Positions 55,051 to 64,000 of a DNA stretch of 64,000 nt are shown one piece after another (position 1 is the stretch's first letter; every line of letters starts with the position of its first letter). A program made the translations under genes and the position numbers. Where the stretch lies: contig OV050030.1 of NCBI GenBank assembly GCA_920105625.2, positions 26,829,016 to 26,893,015 of the forward strand. The letters run 5' to 3'. The notes below the pieces were generated by a model that saw only the letters and a program-made list of their open reading frames with translations, ran no database searches and was not told the origin of the DNA. The DNA comes from Clusia tigrina (Eukaryota; Arthropoda; Insecta; Diptera; Clusiidae).

Positions 55051-55789
55051 TATCATGTTTGGTATTAAGTACCCAAATTAAAAATCACTATTATAAGAGT
55101 AGTTTGAGAAACATTTTTAGGATGACTCAGTCCAATCCCCCTATAGCCTTCGTTTCTGATTTTACACCATTTTTAATTGTCTTCTCAGTTCCATTCTAAC
55201 TCTATCGAAGCCTGTCGTAATAGGGAATAAATTAAGAGCAAAGACCGTTTCATCGCCACCTATTCATCTACCATGCGTGATTTCATTCTCTTATTTTAGT
55301 TAAAAATATATTTCAAAACTGTTGAGAAATCCTCGAGGGGATTACCGCAGCGGTTTTAGATGTTTCACTGTAGAATCCGTTTAGAGAAATCGTTACCTAA
55401 CGCTATTTGCATCCAACTAGCATGGCTTTGGGGTACTTTGTGAACAGTCGTAGCTATAGCAATGTGCTTTTAGTGGTTTATCCTTCGTTTTCAGTTGCGA
55501 GAAAGTTTCATTTGTAATACTTTCAATGAAATACACGATTAATCCTTTTTTTCAGTTAGTCGACTTCCAAACAAAACTGTTATGTAAGGCATCAACTGGT
55601 TCAATGCATGTACGCAATGGTTATGAGGGATAGAAGAACAATGAGAGAACCCTATTCCAAAGTGATGTAGAAACCGCAACCTAAAGTTTAAGCGTAGGCT
55701 GTGTACGACTTCAGCAAGGAGAGAATGAATTATGAAATAAACGAGGGGACTAAAACAAAAGTTTGTGGGGGATCGCAGAATGCCAATTT
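55051..55789. other. No recognisable gene
   Basis: AT-rich non-coding DNA between two non-LTR remnants. Confidence 0.45.
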
Positions 55790-57586
55790 TATATTATAAG
55801 TACTCAAAAGAGTTTCCTAACTATTTCTGCCAGCAAAGGTAGTTAGGTAGGAGTGGCCGCCTAGTTGGCCAAGAGCACACTTGACACTTGTCCCATTGTG
55901 ATACCACGGTGTCGCGCCGCTCAAGCACTGACTAAAAAGTTCCCTTGGTGATAGTCAGCGCAAGGACATCGCCAGGAAATGCACGACTCCCCCCATATTG
56001 CAGGAAACCATCTTGATAATTTGATGAACCTTCCCTAATATTAATGGATGACAGCTCCGCAAGGCTTGTAAGAAATGGGGCACCAAAGGTGCGAATTCTT
56101 CTTCTGCTCAAGGATGGGCAGTGGCAGAAGAGGTGGAAAACTGTCTCGTCCTCCTCCTCGGAGCCACAGCCTCGGCAAAAATCGTTTGAGGGTTCACCCA
56201 GTCTTGCTGCGTGCTATCTCAGTATGCAGTGGCCGGTCAAAACCGACACAGTTGTCGACAGTGATACGCGAACAAGTCGAAAAAGTTGATTGATTCTGTT
56301 TTTGTTCATTCTTGCCCGTGCGGCAGGATTCCTCGTCAACCCAGGATTTGTAGGTCTCAGCCAGATATTTCCGTTTGATATCGAGCTTGGCTGTTGCCAA
56401 TGGAATGTCGATATTTCCGGAGGGCTAAATTTCGTGCAGTATCGTGCCTGCCTTGGCATGCTCGTCCGCCTCGCAGTTTCCCGGGATTTCGCTATGTCCG
56501 GGAACCCAGACTAGGTGCACCCGAGAGTAACTTGCAAGCTCATTTAAAGTGATTCGACATTCATGAACGAGTCTTGAGGTGGCCGTGGAGCCAAAAAGAG
56601 ATTTAATGGCGGCCTGGCTGTCTGAGAAGATAGATACGTCGACTGCGCCGATATCGCTCCTCAGCATCCATTTGGCTGCGTGATAAATGGCCATGACTTC
56701 AGCTTGAAAAACGCTGCAATGGTCTGGGAGACATAGGGAGATGTTTAAGTCCAGTTTGTCGGAAAAAATCCCGCTGCCGACTCTACCTCCAAATTTGGAA
56801 CCGGCAGTATAGATTTCGACTGTTTCACCGACAATTAGGTCTTTTAAAGTCCAGTCATTTCTGCTTGGAATAGTGAGGTCGAATTCCCTGTTCAAATCGG
56901 TATAGACCGACATGTAATTGATAAAGTTGGGAACAGGTGGACCCTGATTCAGAATTGAAGCATGGCCTGTCAGGGTTATGCGCCAGTGCGAAAGAGCATT
57001 AAGTCTAATCGCTGTCAGCTTGGCTTGTTGCTTAACCAGGATCCCCGAGGGGAGCCAGTGCAGCATGGCAAAAAGGGCTTTCGTAGGTGTGCTACGAAGA
57101 GCGCCAGTGATCAGTAGAGCAATGGATCTTCTGATTTAATCAAGAGGTTTGATATTGCAGGCTTTTTCGAGAGCTTGCCACCAGAAGACCGACCCGTATA
57201 ACAGGCTGTGTTCAACGATGGCCGTGTAGAGCCAGAGCACGACTCGAGCACGAGGTCCCCACCTTGCTCCAACAGCTCTTGTGCAGCAGTATATAGCGCA
57301 TGTTGCTTTGCGTACTCTCTCAGTTAGATTGGCTTTCCAATTAAGCTTTGGGTCGAGAATTAAGCCTAAGTACTTCACGTTTGTGCTCAAAGAGAACGGA
57401 GTGCCGTTTAGATTAGGAATTGTAAACCTTGGAATTTTGTACTTCCTACTGAAAAGCATAGCCTCGGTTTTGGATGGGTTAATCTCAAACAAAGGTAACC
57501 ACACTTTCTGGAAGATTGCATCACATCAAGTCTATATTATAAGTACTCAAAAGAGTATTTTAACTAATTTTGACAGCAAAGATAGT
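55790..57586. repeat. ~54-bp direct repeats flanking a non-LTR element
   Basis: Copies at 55790-55843 and 57533-57586 both contain TATATTATAAGTACTCAAAA, then GAGT, TAACTA and AGCAAAG blocks; 7 mismatches over about 54 bases. Each copy abuts one end of the minus-strand non-LTR copy, so they are best read as a very long target-site duplication. Confidence 0.8.
55844..57531 (-). pseudogene. Non-LTR element: RT thumb, RNase H, zinc knuckle, 3' end
   Basis: Minus-strand frames run in order. 57504-57136: FEINPSKTEAMLFSRKYKIP, VKYLGLILDPKLNWKANLTE and SLLYGSVFWWQALEK (RT thumb). 57066-56425: LTGHASILNQGPPV, EIYTAGSKFGGRVGSG (RNase H opening with Asp replaced by Ala), VFQAEVMAIYHAAKW, IFSDSQAAIKSL and LVWVPGHSEIPGNCEADEHA (other catalytic residues kept). 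Then, frameshifted, VLTGHCILR and a knuckle FCRGCGSEEDEETVFHLFCHC. The 3' UTR holds GTGGTATCACAATGG and ends GGCGGCCACTCCTACCTAACT. It is the same family as 22945-23615. The catalytic RT half is lost by 5' truncation. Frameshifts exist, but long frames remain open. Confidence 0.82.
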
Positions 57587-58220
57587 CGTACTTAGTTACT
57601 AGAAAGTTCACACTCTGTGAAGTGTGGAGTCTCCTGGTCTCTTCTTAAAGATTTCCCTTATATTGTACAATTCAATTAGGATGAGAAGTTGAGAGGAAAG
57701 ACTTGCTTGACTGAGTTGTGTAGTCTCCAACACTGGATTGAGTTACAAATTAAGCGGTTCCCACATATGATTGCATATGAAACAACAACGAAAAACTTCT
57801 TAAATTAATGTTAACATTATCAGAAGGTAGACTGGGCTCTGCTGCAGGATGTGTACCCCATTAGTGTCCTTATAAGCATCTAAAAATGTATTACAAATGC
57901 TACTCTGAGCATGCCATTCTCCTCGCGTATTATCCATAAACATAACGCTTTCTATTCTGACATTTATAATGGGGAAAAAATAAGAAAATATTCTAAAATA
58001 TTTTAAAGAACCCATAAATTTAAAATCTTTTAATTTAGCTACCAAAAATTGTACCATACCAGCAATATATGAAAATTCAAATTACAGAACACGCTTTCGC
58101 GGCAAATAAAAATACTTTTATGGGTAATTTTTATGGACTGACAAATGTTTTAGCATTTCGACTGGAAGCTACAAAATGGCATATAAAAATCTCGTTTGTT
58201 GCAGCCAAAGGAAAATACTC

Positions 58221-58271
58221 TACAATAACAATTACAACAATAACAACAATAACAACAATAACAACAACAAC
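58221..58271. repeat. (CAATAA)n / (CAA)n microsatellite
   Basis: ACAACAATAACAACAATAAC-type run. Confidence 0.9.
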
Positions 58272-59231
58272 GGCAAAAACATATATGTGCACACATACGA
58301 GTGTGCATAGTTGCGGGGACTTGCATTAAAAATCAAATTATAATAAAATTGCAGATTAACTGTTGGCTCGTTAAGAAAAGAATCCAGTTGCCAACATCGT
58401 CAATGACTGGAAAAGATGTTGGTTTGCTGTGTGCTGCTGTCGGTAGTGGCAGTGCTACAAATTCTGCCGCTGGAGCTGCTGCTGATGTCAGTTGCTGACG
58501 AAAGAACGAACGGAGATGATGATGATGAGAATTGTTAATCCCATCCTCCACACACTTCAGTTAAATTGCTGCCACACTGAGAGAAAAACTTCACTTTTTC
58601 AAAAAGTTGCAATTTAATTTTCAATGGAGATGACTTTGTCTGGAACTAGCATTGATAAAATATGCTGAATCTGGAGAGTTCATAGTTGAGCCGTAATGAG
58701 TCGGCAGTCGCCAGCTGCGAGTATCTTTATAATCTTTTTATATCGAAACATGGTGGGTATGGGTATGCTATATGATTGTACCCATGCTTATCTGAGAAAA
58801 TATGTCATAATATTTCATAAAAGGAAGGAAAGGATATGCTCGTTAGTAGAGAGTTCCAAAGAGTCCCCTTAACCTTTGTTACCATATGTCCATAAAGTTT
58901 TGAGAAGGATCCACCATTCCAATTAATTGATTCACAATGTTTCTTTCTTGCATAACAAACAACGGAACTCAATCACCTCTTCCCCTTGGCACACTTCTGA
59001 ACCAATTCTGTCAGAAGCCCCTCCTCATACTTATACTCGAAGGAGTGTTGTATCTTATTAACGCACCTAATAAAGTGTTGAATCACTTAAACGAAAATGA
59101 ATCCGCCCGAAAATCTCTGCTTATTTTACCACTCGGAACACTTTATCTGACAATGCGCGAAAGATTTTTTGAAGTGTATTCCAATCGCTTGCAGAAGATG
59201 ATGAAAATAGTGGCTTAGTCGCTACCACATA

Positions 59232-59285
59232 ATAGTACCAGCAACAATAACAGCAGCACCACCAGCGACAACAACAACAACAATG
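59232..59285. repeat. (CAA/CAG)n microsatellite
   Basis: CAGCAACAATAACAGCAGCA and following CAACAA run. Confidence 0.88.
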
Positions 59286-60189
59286 ATATCAGCCACAAAA
59301 TTCACAATTGTTGCCATTTGTGTGGAATTCTGCGCGCGTTAGCAACTTAAAGATTAAGTCATCAACATTTGCAGTTGTCAACGAGTCAACAAAACTATTT
59401 AACTGAGCTGTTTAAAAAGACAGCAGCAGCAAAAACAACGGCGCAAGGCTACGAGCGTTCCAGCGATCGCGCACAGCAAGCGGCAATTGTGCGGGGCTCT
59501 CCTGTGTGGCGGCACTCAAGACATTTAACTTTCAAAGCGCAGCCATTAATGAGAGCCTATGAGCATCAGCGGGTCCCGTACGCGTCTTGTGGCGCAGCGT
59601 GTGCGCAAATTGCCATTTGGACTCGTCTACACGAGATATGCCAAGGCGATGATGAAGGTTGCCTCGGAAGTTGCCTATGGGATGACAAGAAATCTTTCAT
59701 GGATTTTAACTGACTTTGTGAAAAAAAGGTCAGAATTCTTTCAGCCTATAAGAGCAGTTGTGAAGTATAGAGACATATTTCCATACAAAGCTATATCTGA
59801 ATGGTGATTCTGAGCAATCTCAGGAACTTGCGAAAACATATTAAGGATTTATATATACAATGATCATGGAGCAAAAGTTGATGCTAGAAGGAAACTAACT
59901 ATATTGCTACTGTGTGGAGTGGTATAGAAATAACAACTGTTGTAGTGAGGAATGAATCAGAAATTCATGTACTCTTCATAGCTTAGTGATGTTACTCTGT
60001 GTGTTCGACTATATCTGATCCCCAGAATTTAAATTTCAATTATATTTGCTGTCAAAGAGTACACAACATAAAGAGTGCGCAACTCTCTCCTGATTTTTGA
60101 CTTGCAACTTTTCCTCTAGACAATGGGGATTCGCCCAAAACCAGTTTTCTTACTACCTTGTAATCACTTCAATTACTCAGTTACTGGAC

Positions 60190-60885
60190 ACAATCGAATG
60201 ATTGGGAATGAGTTGAGGAAACCATTTTCGCAAATTTCCGCAGTTTACGGCCGCCAATATCTCTAAAGTGGGCACCAGGCCACATAGGAGTAGAGGGAAA
60301 GGAGAAGGCTGAAAGCTTAGCAAGAAAGGCTGCGGCCTCTCATGCCCACGGCCCTGAACCCTTCTGTGGACTATCATCCAATACCATTGGAGGTCTGCTG
60401 AAGAAGTGTACAGATGCAAAAGAAGACAAACTTGGAAAACGTTTCCCGGATTAAGACAGTCCAACGCAGCTCTGGGAGATATTAATCCGAAAAGAGCTAC
60501 GGAGTAAATTAAGAATCATCACAGGCATTTTAAGGGGACATTGTAGACTCAACTACCATATGAACCAGTTGGGTATATCTTCAGATGCCATCTGTCGATT
60601 CTGTGGAGAAAGCGACGAAACCTCACTGCACCTGATCACAGACTGCGGACCATTGGCACATAAAAGACTCAGGTGTTTTGACTCAACTTGATATATGAAT
60701 TCCAGTCGAAAATTAACCTGACAGAAGATTTATAGATGAGACCATCCTCATATTTCAAATAAATAGGGGCATCACAATAGATCTGCCAGGTCGCGGTGTA
60801 TAAAACCCTTAAATATATCTATCTATCAGGTATCTTTCAGGTCGCGGTGTACAACACCATTAAATAAGTCTAATCTAATCTAATC
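60190..60885 (+). pseudogene. Non-LTR element: RNase H end, zinc knuckle, (TCTAA)n tail
   Basis: The plus strand reads GVEGKEKAESLARKAAASHA (last RNase H motif), GPEPFCGLSSNTIGGLLKKC, LIRKELRSKLRIITGILRGH, CRLNYHMNQLG and the knuckle ICRFCGESDETSLHLITDC with all four ligands. The 3' UTR carries AGGTCGCGGTG twice (60788-60798 and 60839-60849), a 51-bp duplication of the element end, then TCTAATCTAATCTAATCT. It matches the degraded copy at 9360-11190 and the tail of 5016-6367. RT is missing. Confidence 0.8.
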
Positions 60886-63137
60886 TACGGTCAAAACATT
60901 CTTTGCAATTTGAGCAGGCGAATTCGAAACTCAATGGATAAAATCTAGTTGGGTTCTCACCAGCAACCCAGGTCAGAGGAAGATAATGAACCACTGTTCA
61001 CCGCTGCTCACTTTTACCTTGTGAAATAATTAGTGTGTACACTGTACAACGGAGCACATTCCCTTGGTAGATTTTATACTAAATCCACTAAATTTCGACA
61101 TAATAAACAACTTCACTCAACAAAGATTTCTATGCATGAAACTAATGCAATATTTCTTCAATCACTTAGTTTATAGTGAAGTGTTAAAATCTCAATCTTC
61201 CATCTTACCACTGAATTCGCCGCCGACTACAGTCGAACTTTTTCTCTCTATCATTTAAATTAGTCGCAGTTGCTGCTCTCATTTTATTTACTCGAAAGTG
61301 TGACACTCGAAAATAATTAACACAAATGCTGCTTTTACCAACGACTTGGATGGCACATTTCTGGGCCTGCCGGTAAATGCTGCACTCTTACTTCGACCGC
61401 TGCAGCGCGCTGGTCTGCTCACTTTGGGCTTATCAGCACTTGTCGTTTTGTCTGCTCTTATCCGCAGTCCAGCACAGTGCAGCGGAACGTTGCACTAAGA
61501 GCACAATGACGCATGCGGCACGACTTCTTGCATATGTAGCCGCAAGCAGCAGCGGCCGCAGACAAGTGTGTTTATTGCATTGACACTTGTAACACTTTCG
61601 AATTATAAATTTCTGAGATTGTGTCGCATCACTTACGAAAGGCAACGGTTATTTTTTCGAATGTGATCGAAAGATGCGAGTGTTGAAATTTATAATTGAG
61701 CTGCATTTTTAGTGATTTTTTTAAGGGAACAAATTTGTTTATTTTTTATTTAATAAATAAATATATTTAATGGTGTCATGGCTTATCGCAGCCAACCGAA
61801 ATTTATGCGTGCATTTAAAGTATACAAAACGCTCGCTCCCAAATGCAAGAAGAAGTCATTTGGTGGCCACAAAACGGAAATCGTTATCGAAGTTTGTGGC
61901 CGTTTCTTCTGCTTTTCGTGTCGTTTCATTTCGGTCTGCTTTCGTTTGGTGTGCAGCACTTGCTGTGAAGTAAAAGTGTCAAAGTAGCATGTTGCTGCAA
62001 TTGCGCCATGCTCCTTGCGCCCTCCGCCCTGCAACAATTTGGACCGCTGCTCTTACTACATGTGTAAAAAGTAATTATTAATCGTTCTTCAGATTTTTTT
62101 GCTTTTGGAAATTTTATGTCTTTCCTTGAAGTATCAATAAAAATTTGTTATCTCTCTTGAACTGTTTCTTTTTGGAATATTCCATGTTTTAATGCGATTT
62201 TGTCATTAGCCCAGATACTGCTCCATATTTTCCAGGGCTTTACAAAGCAAGACTGTGCATTTCCCCTTACGTTGTATTTGAAAACTCAAGTTGTGAGAGA
62301 GCAGAGATGGAACGCCTTTTTCGACGGTTGTCTAGGGTTATGAATAAGACCGAACACAGAATTATGCAGGCAAATGTGATTCTAGCAATAACTGGCCACA
62401 GGTGGCAGTTCGAAATATAAAAATTTACAATGCCTTTGAGGTAAGTTCATTTCAGAGATGTGGTAATTACTCCATTTAACTAACAAGGAAGTACGCCAAG
62501 TCTCCATAGTGAGCTCGTTACCAAACACACCACATTGCTTTGTACCTTAATGAAGGTTTGGTTGGACCATTGAAAAGAAGATATTTTCTACTAAGTAGAC
62601 CATGCATAGTTTCATTTGTGAGATTCCAATTGTGATAATGTGTCATTTTATTTGATCCAGAGTAAGTTTTAAGATGAATCAATTGTGATTCTTTCAATTG
62701 TGCAAAGTTCGAACCTTTCGATTAGTATGATCCCTTTATAGTGAGTTTTAAAGGAAACCTGTTCTATGGCAATGTCTATCAGGATCCCCAGATAAAGTTG
62801 TGGTGCGAATGATTAGTAGACATATAAAACATTTTCTAAGTTCTCGAGCTTCGCTTATTAAAAAATAGTATATAATCATTTACCTGTGTTTTATATTTGA
62901 AGAGGTTATTTATGCTACATGATTGCATCCATCTTCATCCAATAAGAACGAGGCCTTATATTCCTGCTATAAGCAACCGATTGCATATTTATATTGGAGC
63001 TGGATACAAAATGAAACTCGATGTATAGGTTCCTCATGAGTTAAGCGCGAAGAGCATGTTCGACCGAATTAACGCACTTCTTTGATGATCGGTCAAAAAT
63101 TCCGAGAGCTTGGTGGGGAAGTTTTGATGCATCCACC
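60886..63137. other. No recognisable gene
   Basis: Mixed sequence; 61370-62060 is less AT-rich with overlapping 60-85-codon frames on both strands and no motif, likely host non-coding DNA. Confidence 0.42.
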
Positions 63138-63690
63138 GTAATAATAATAATTTAGTTTTAGTAGTTTGCCCCATGGCCAACACTGCGACCTAAAAGATAT
63201 TTTGTGTCATACTACGTTTGTCATTAATGATCCATGTGATCACAACTGTCCGATCTACTATGCTTTATAGGATTAGTCCCGGCATTTCTTCCGTAATGCC
63301 ATAACATTTCGTCCGTTTGGTGATGTCAAATCGTCACAATAATTTATCAGGATCTTTTCTACCTAGATGTTCCTTCACTAAACAAAGGAAATAGCTGAAA
63401 GTCATGTTCCTTCATTAGCTTTTCCGTTTTAAGAATGAATTTGTAAATGTCCATAACAGGAGCATTCTTTACTTCTTCCAGAGCCAACTGGTCGCTGTGG
63501 AATATGTTCATTCTAGTTCTTGCCAACGCAATGCAGTTGCACAGTACGTGTTCTGCGGTTTCCTCTTCTTCTAGATAGAGCCGGCACTCCGTATCATCAA
63601 GAATGTGGATTTTAGTCAGGTGATATTTCAGATAGTAATGACCTGATAGAAAACCTACTTTTTTCCCTATGTCTGCTTTTCACATATTGC
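63138..63690 (-). pseudogene. Non-LTR C-terminus, zinc knuckle and 3' end
   Basis: The minus strand gives VGFLSGHYYLKYHLTKIHIL, ECRLYLEEEETAEHVLCNC (knuckle, second Cys replaced by Tyr) and LARTRMNIFHSDQLALEEV, then MDIYKFILKTEKLMKEH. The 3' UTR contains AGGTCGCAGTG (63181-63191 reversed) and ends near a short (TTA)n run at 63138-63151. The 3' motif links it to the (TAA)n-tailed 36.7-39.2 kb copy. Only about 550 bp remain. Confidence 0.75.
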
Positions 63691-63838
63691 GCAGATCTTC
63701 ATTGTAGGTAGATCCAGCAACAGAAAGCTAAGACGCACCGAGATTAATATCAACATACAGCGACATCGGCGTATCAACACACCACGGCAAGACTCCAGCG
63801 CCACATAGCACCAAAGTATAGTATACTCTTAGGACAAG
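63691..63838. other. Unassigned
   Basis: No motif seen; leads into a tandem repeat. Confidence 0.45.
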
Positions 63839-63963
63839 ACTTTGACTAAGACTAACGCCCAGACCGCCCCACGAGTTTATGGTTCTACCTTTCTCGTGGA
63901 GACTAAGACGTACTTCCAGACAGCACCACGAGTTTATGGATCTACCGATTCTCGCGGAGACCA
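63839..63963. repeat. 57-bp tandem repeat (about 2 units)
   Basis: CCACGAGTTTATGG(T/A)TCTACC...TCTCG(T/C)GGAGAC, with ACGAGTTTAT at 63871 and 63928. It may continue past the window edge. Confidence 0.82.
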
Positions 63964-64000
63964 ACACTACCAATCGCTAACACACAGACGAGACTCCATA

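Larger units (their letters stand above)
57590..60189. other. Non-coding, element-poor
   Basis: No recognised gene. Contains (CAATAA)n and (CAACAA)n runs, listed separately. Frames 58937-59218 and 59369-59713 are open over 90-114 codons but lack any motif; 59440-59700 is less AT-rich. I cannot exclude a host exon there. Confidence 0.42.

Overview
Kind of DNA. The window is eukaryotic, AT-rich and gene-poor, and it is dominated by decayed transposable elements. There is no operon structure, no dense coding, and no rRNA or CRISPR. The element types are a mariner-like transposase that aligns by eye to the mellifera-subfamily protein, R1-clade and RNase H-bearing Loa/I/Jockey-type non-LTR retrotransposons, a tRNA-derived SINE, and short simple repeats. 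Together they point to an insect, most likely a higher dipteran; a tephritid-type fruit fly is my guess and is not proven. I recognised no host protein-coding gene. The long stretches between elements look intergenic or intronic. The only intact-looking gene is a transposase at 26047-27129 (-).

Layout. 0-6.4 kb: a non-LTR C-terminus, then three copies (488-1427 +, 3190-3787 -, 5179-5665 +) of a TG...CA element with 4-bp target duplications and, in two copies, a 21-bp internal minisatellite. I read them as solo LTRs; the third sits inside a non-LTR element (5016-6367). 6.4-14 kb: mostly non-coding, with a degraded non-LTR copy (9.36-11.19 kb). 14-18 kb: a CTCAT-rich minisatellite and a ~155-bp tandem repeat that was invaded by a 142-bp retroposon. 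18.3-20.7 kb: two non-LTR fragments and two oppositely oriented SINEs. 22.2-24.1 kb: three further non-LTR fragments. 25.9-28.7 kb: a near-intact TA-flanked DNA transposon, a SINE and a broken mariner. 29.2-32.5 kb: non-LTR fragments and a clean 599-bp solo LTR with GTAT duplications. 36.7-40 kb: a 2.4-kb non-LTR copy with a 9-bp duplication and a (TAA)n tail, abutting a fossil DNA transposon. 41.2-43.8 kb: non-LTR fragments and a 15-bp minisatellite. 46.1-48.6 kb: a long R1-clade reverse transcriptase broken by frameshifts, with a poly(A) tail. 49.2-52.3 kb: a non-LTR fragment, a SINE and three minisatellites. 54.7-57.6 kb: a 112-bp tandem duplication and a 1.7-kb non-LTR copy flanked by unusually long (~54 bp) direct repeats. 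60.2-60.9 and 63.1-63.7 kb: more non-LTR tails.

How the parts relate. No functional pathway is visible. The information is historical. Non-LTR elements supply the reverse transcription machinery: RT, then RNase H, then a C-terminal zinc knuckle, then a family-specific 3' end such as (TAA)n, (TCTAA)n, CCTAAC-type or TTTTAGTGRGT-type. The SINE and other short retroposons must have used such machinery in trans. Nested insertions, target duplications and restored reading frames let several insertion events be dated relative to each other. All family calls rest on motifs read by eye; nothing was searched against a database.
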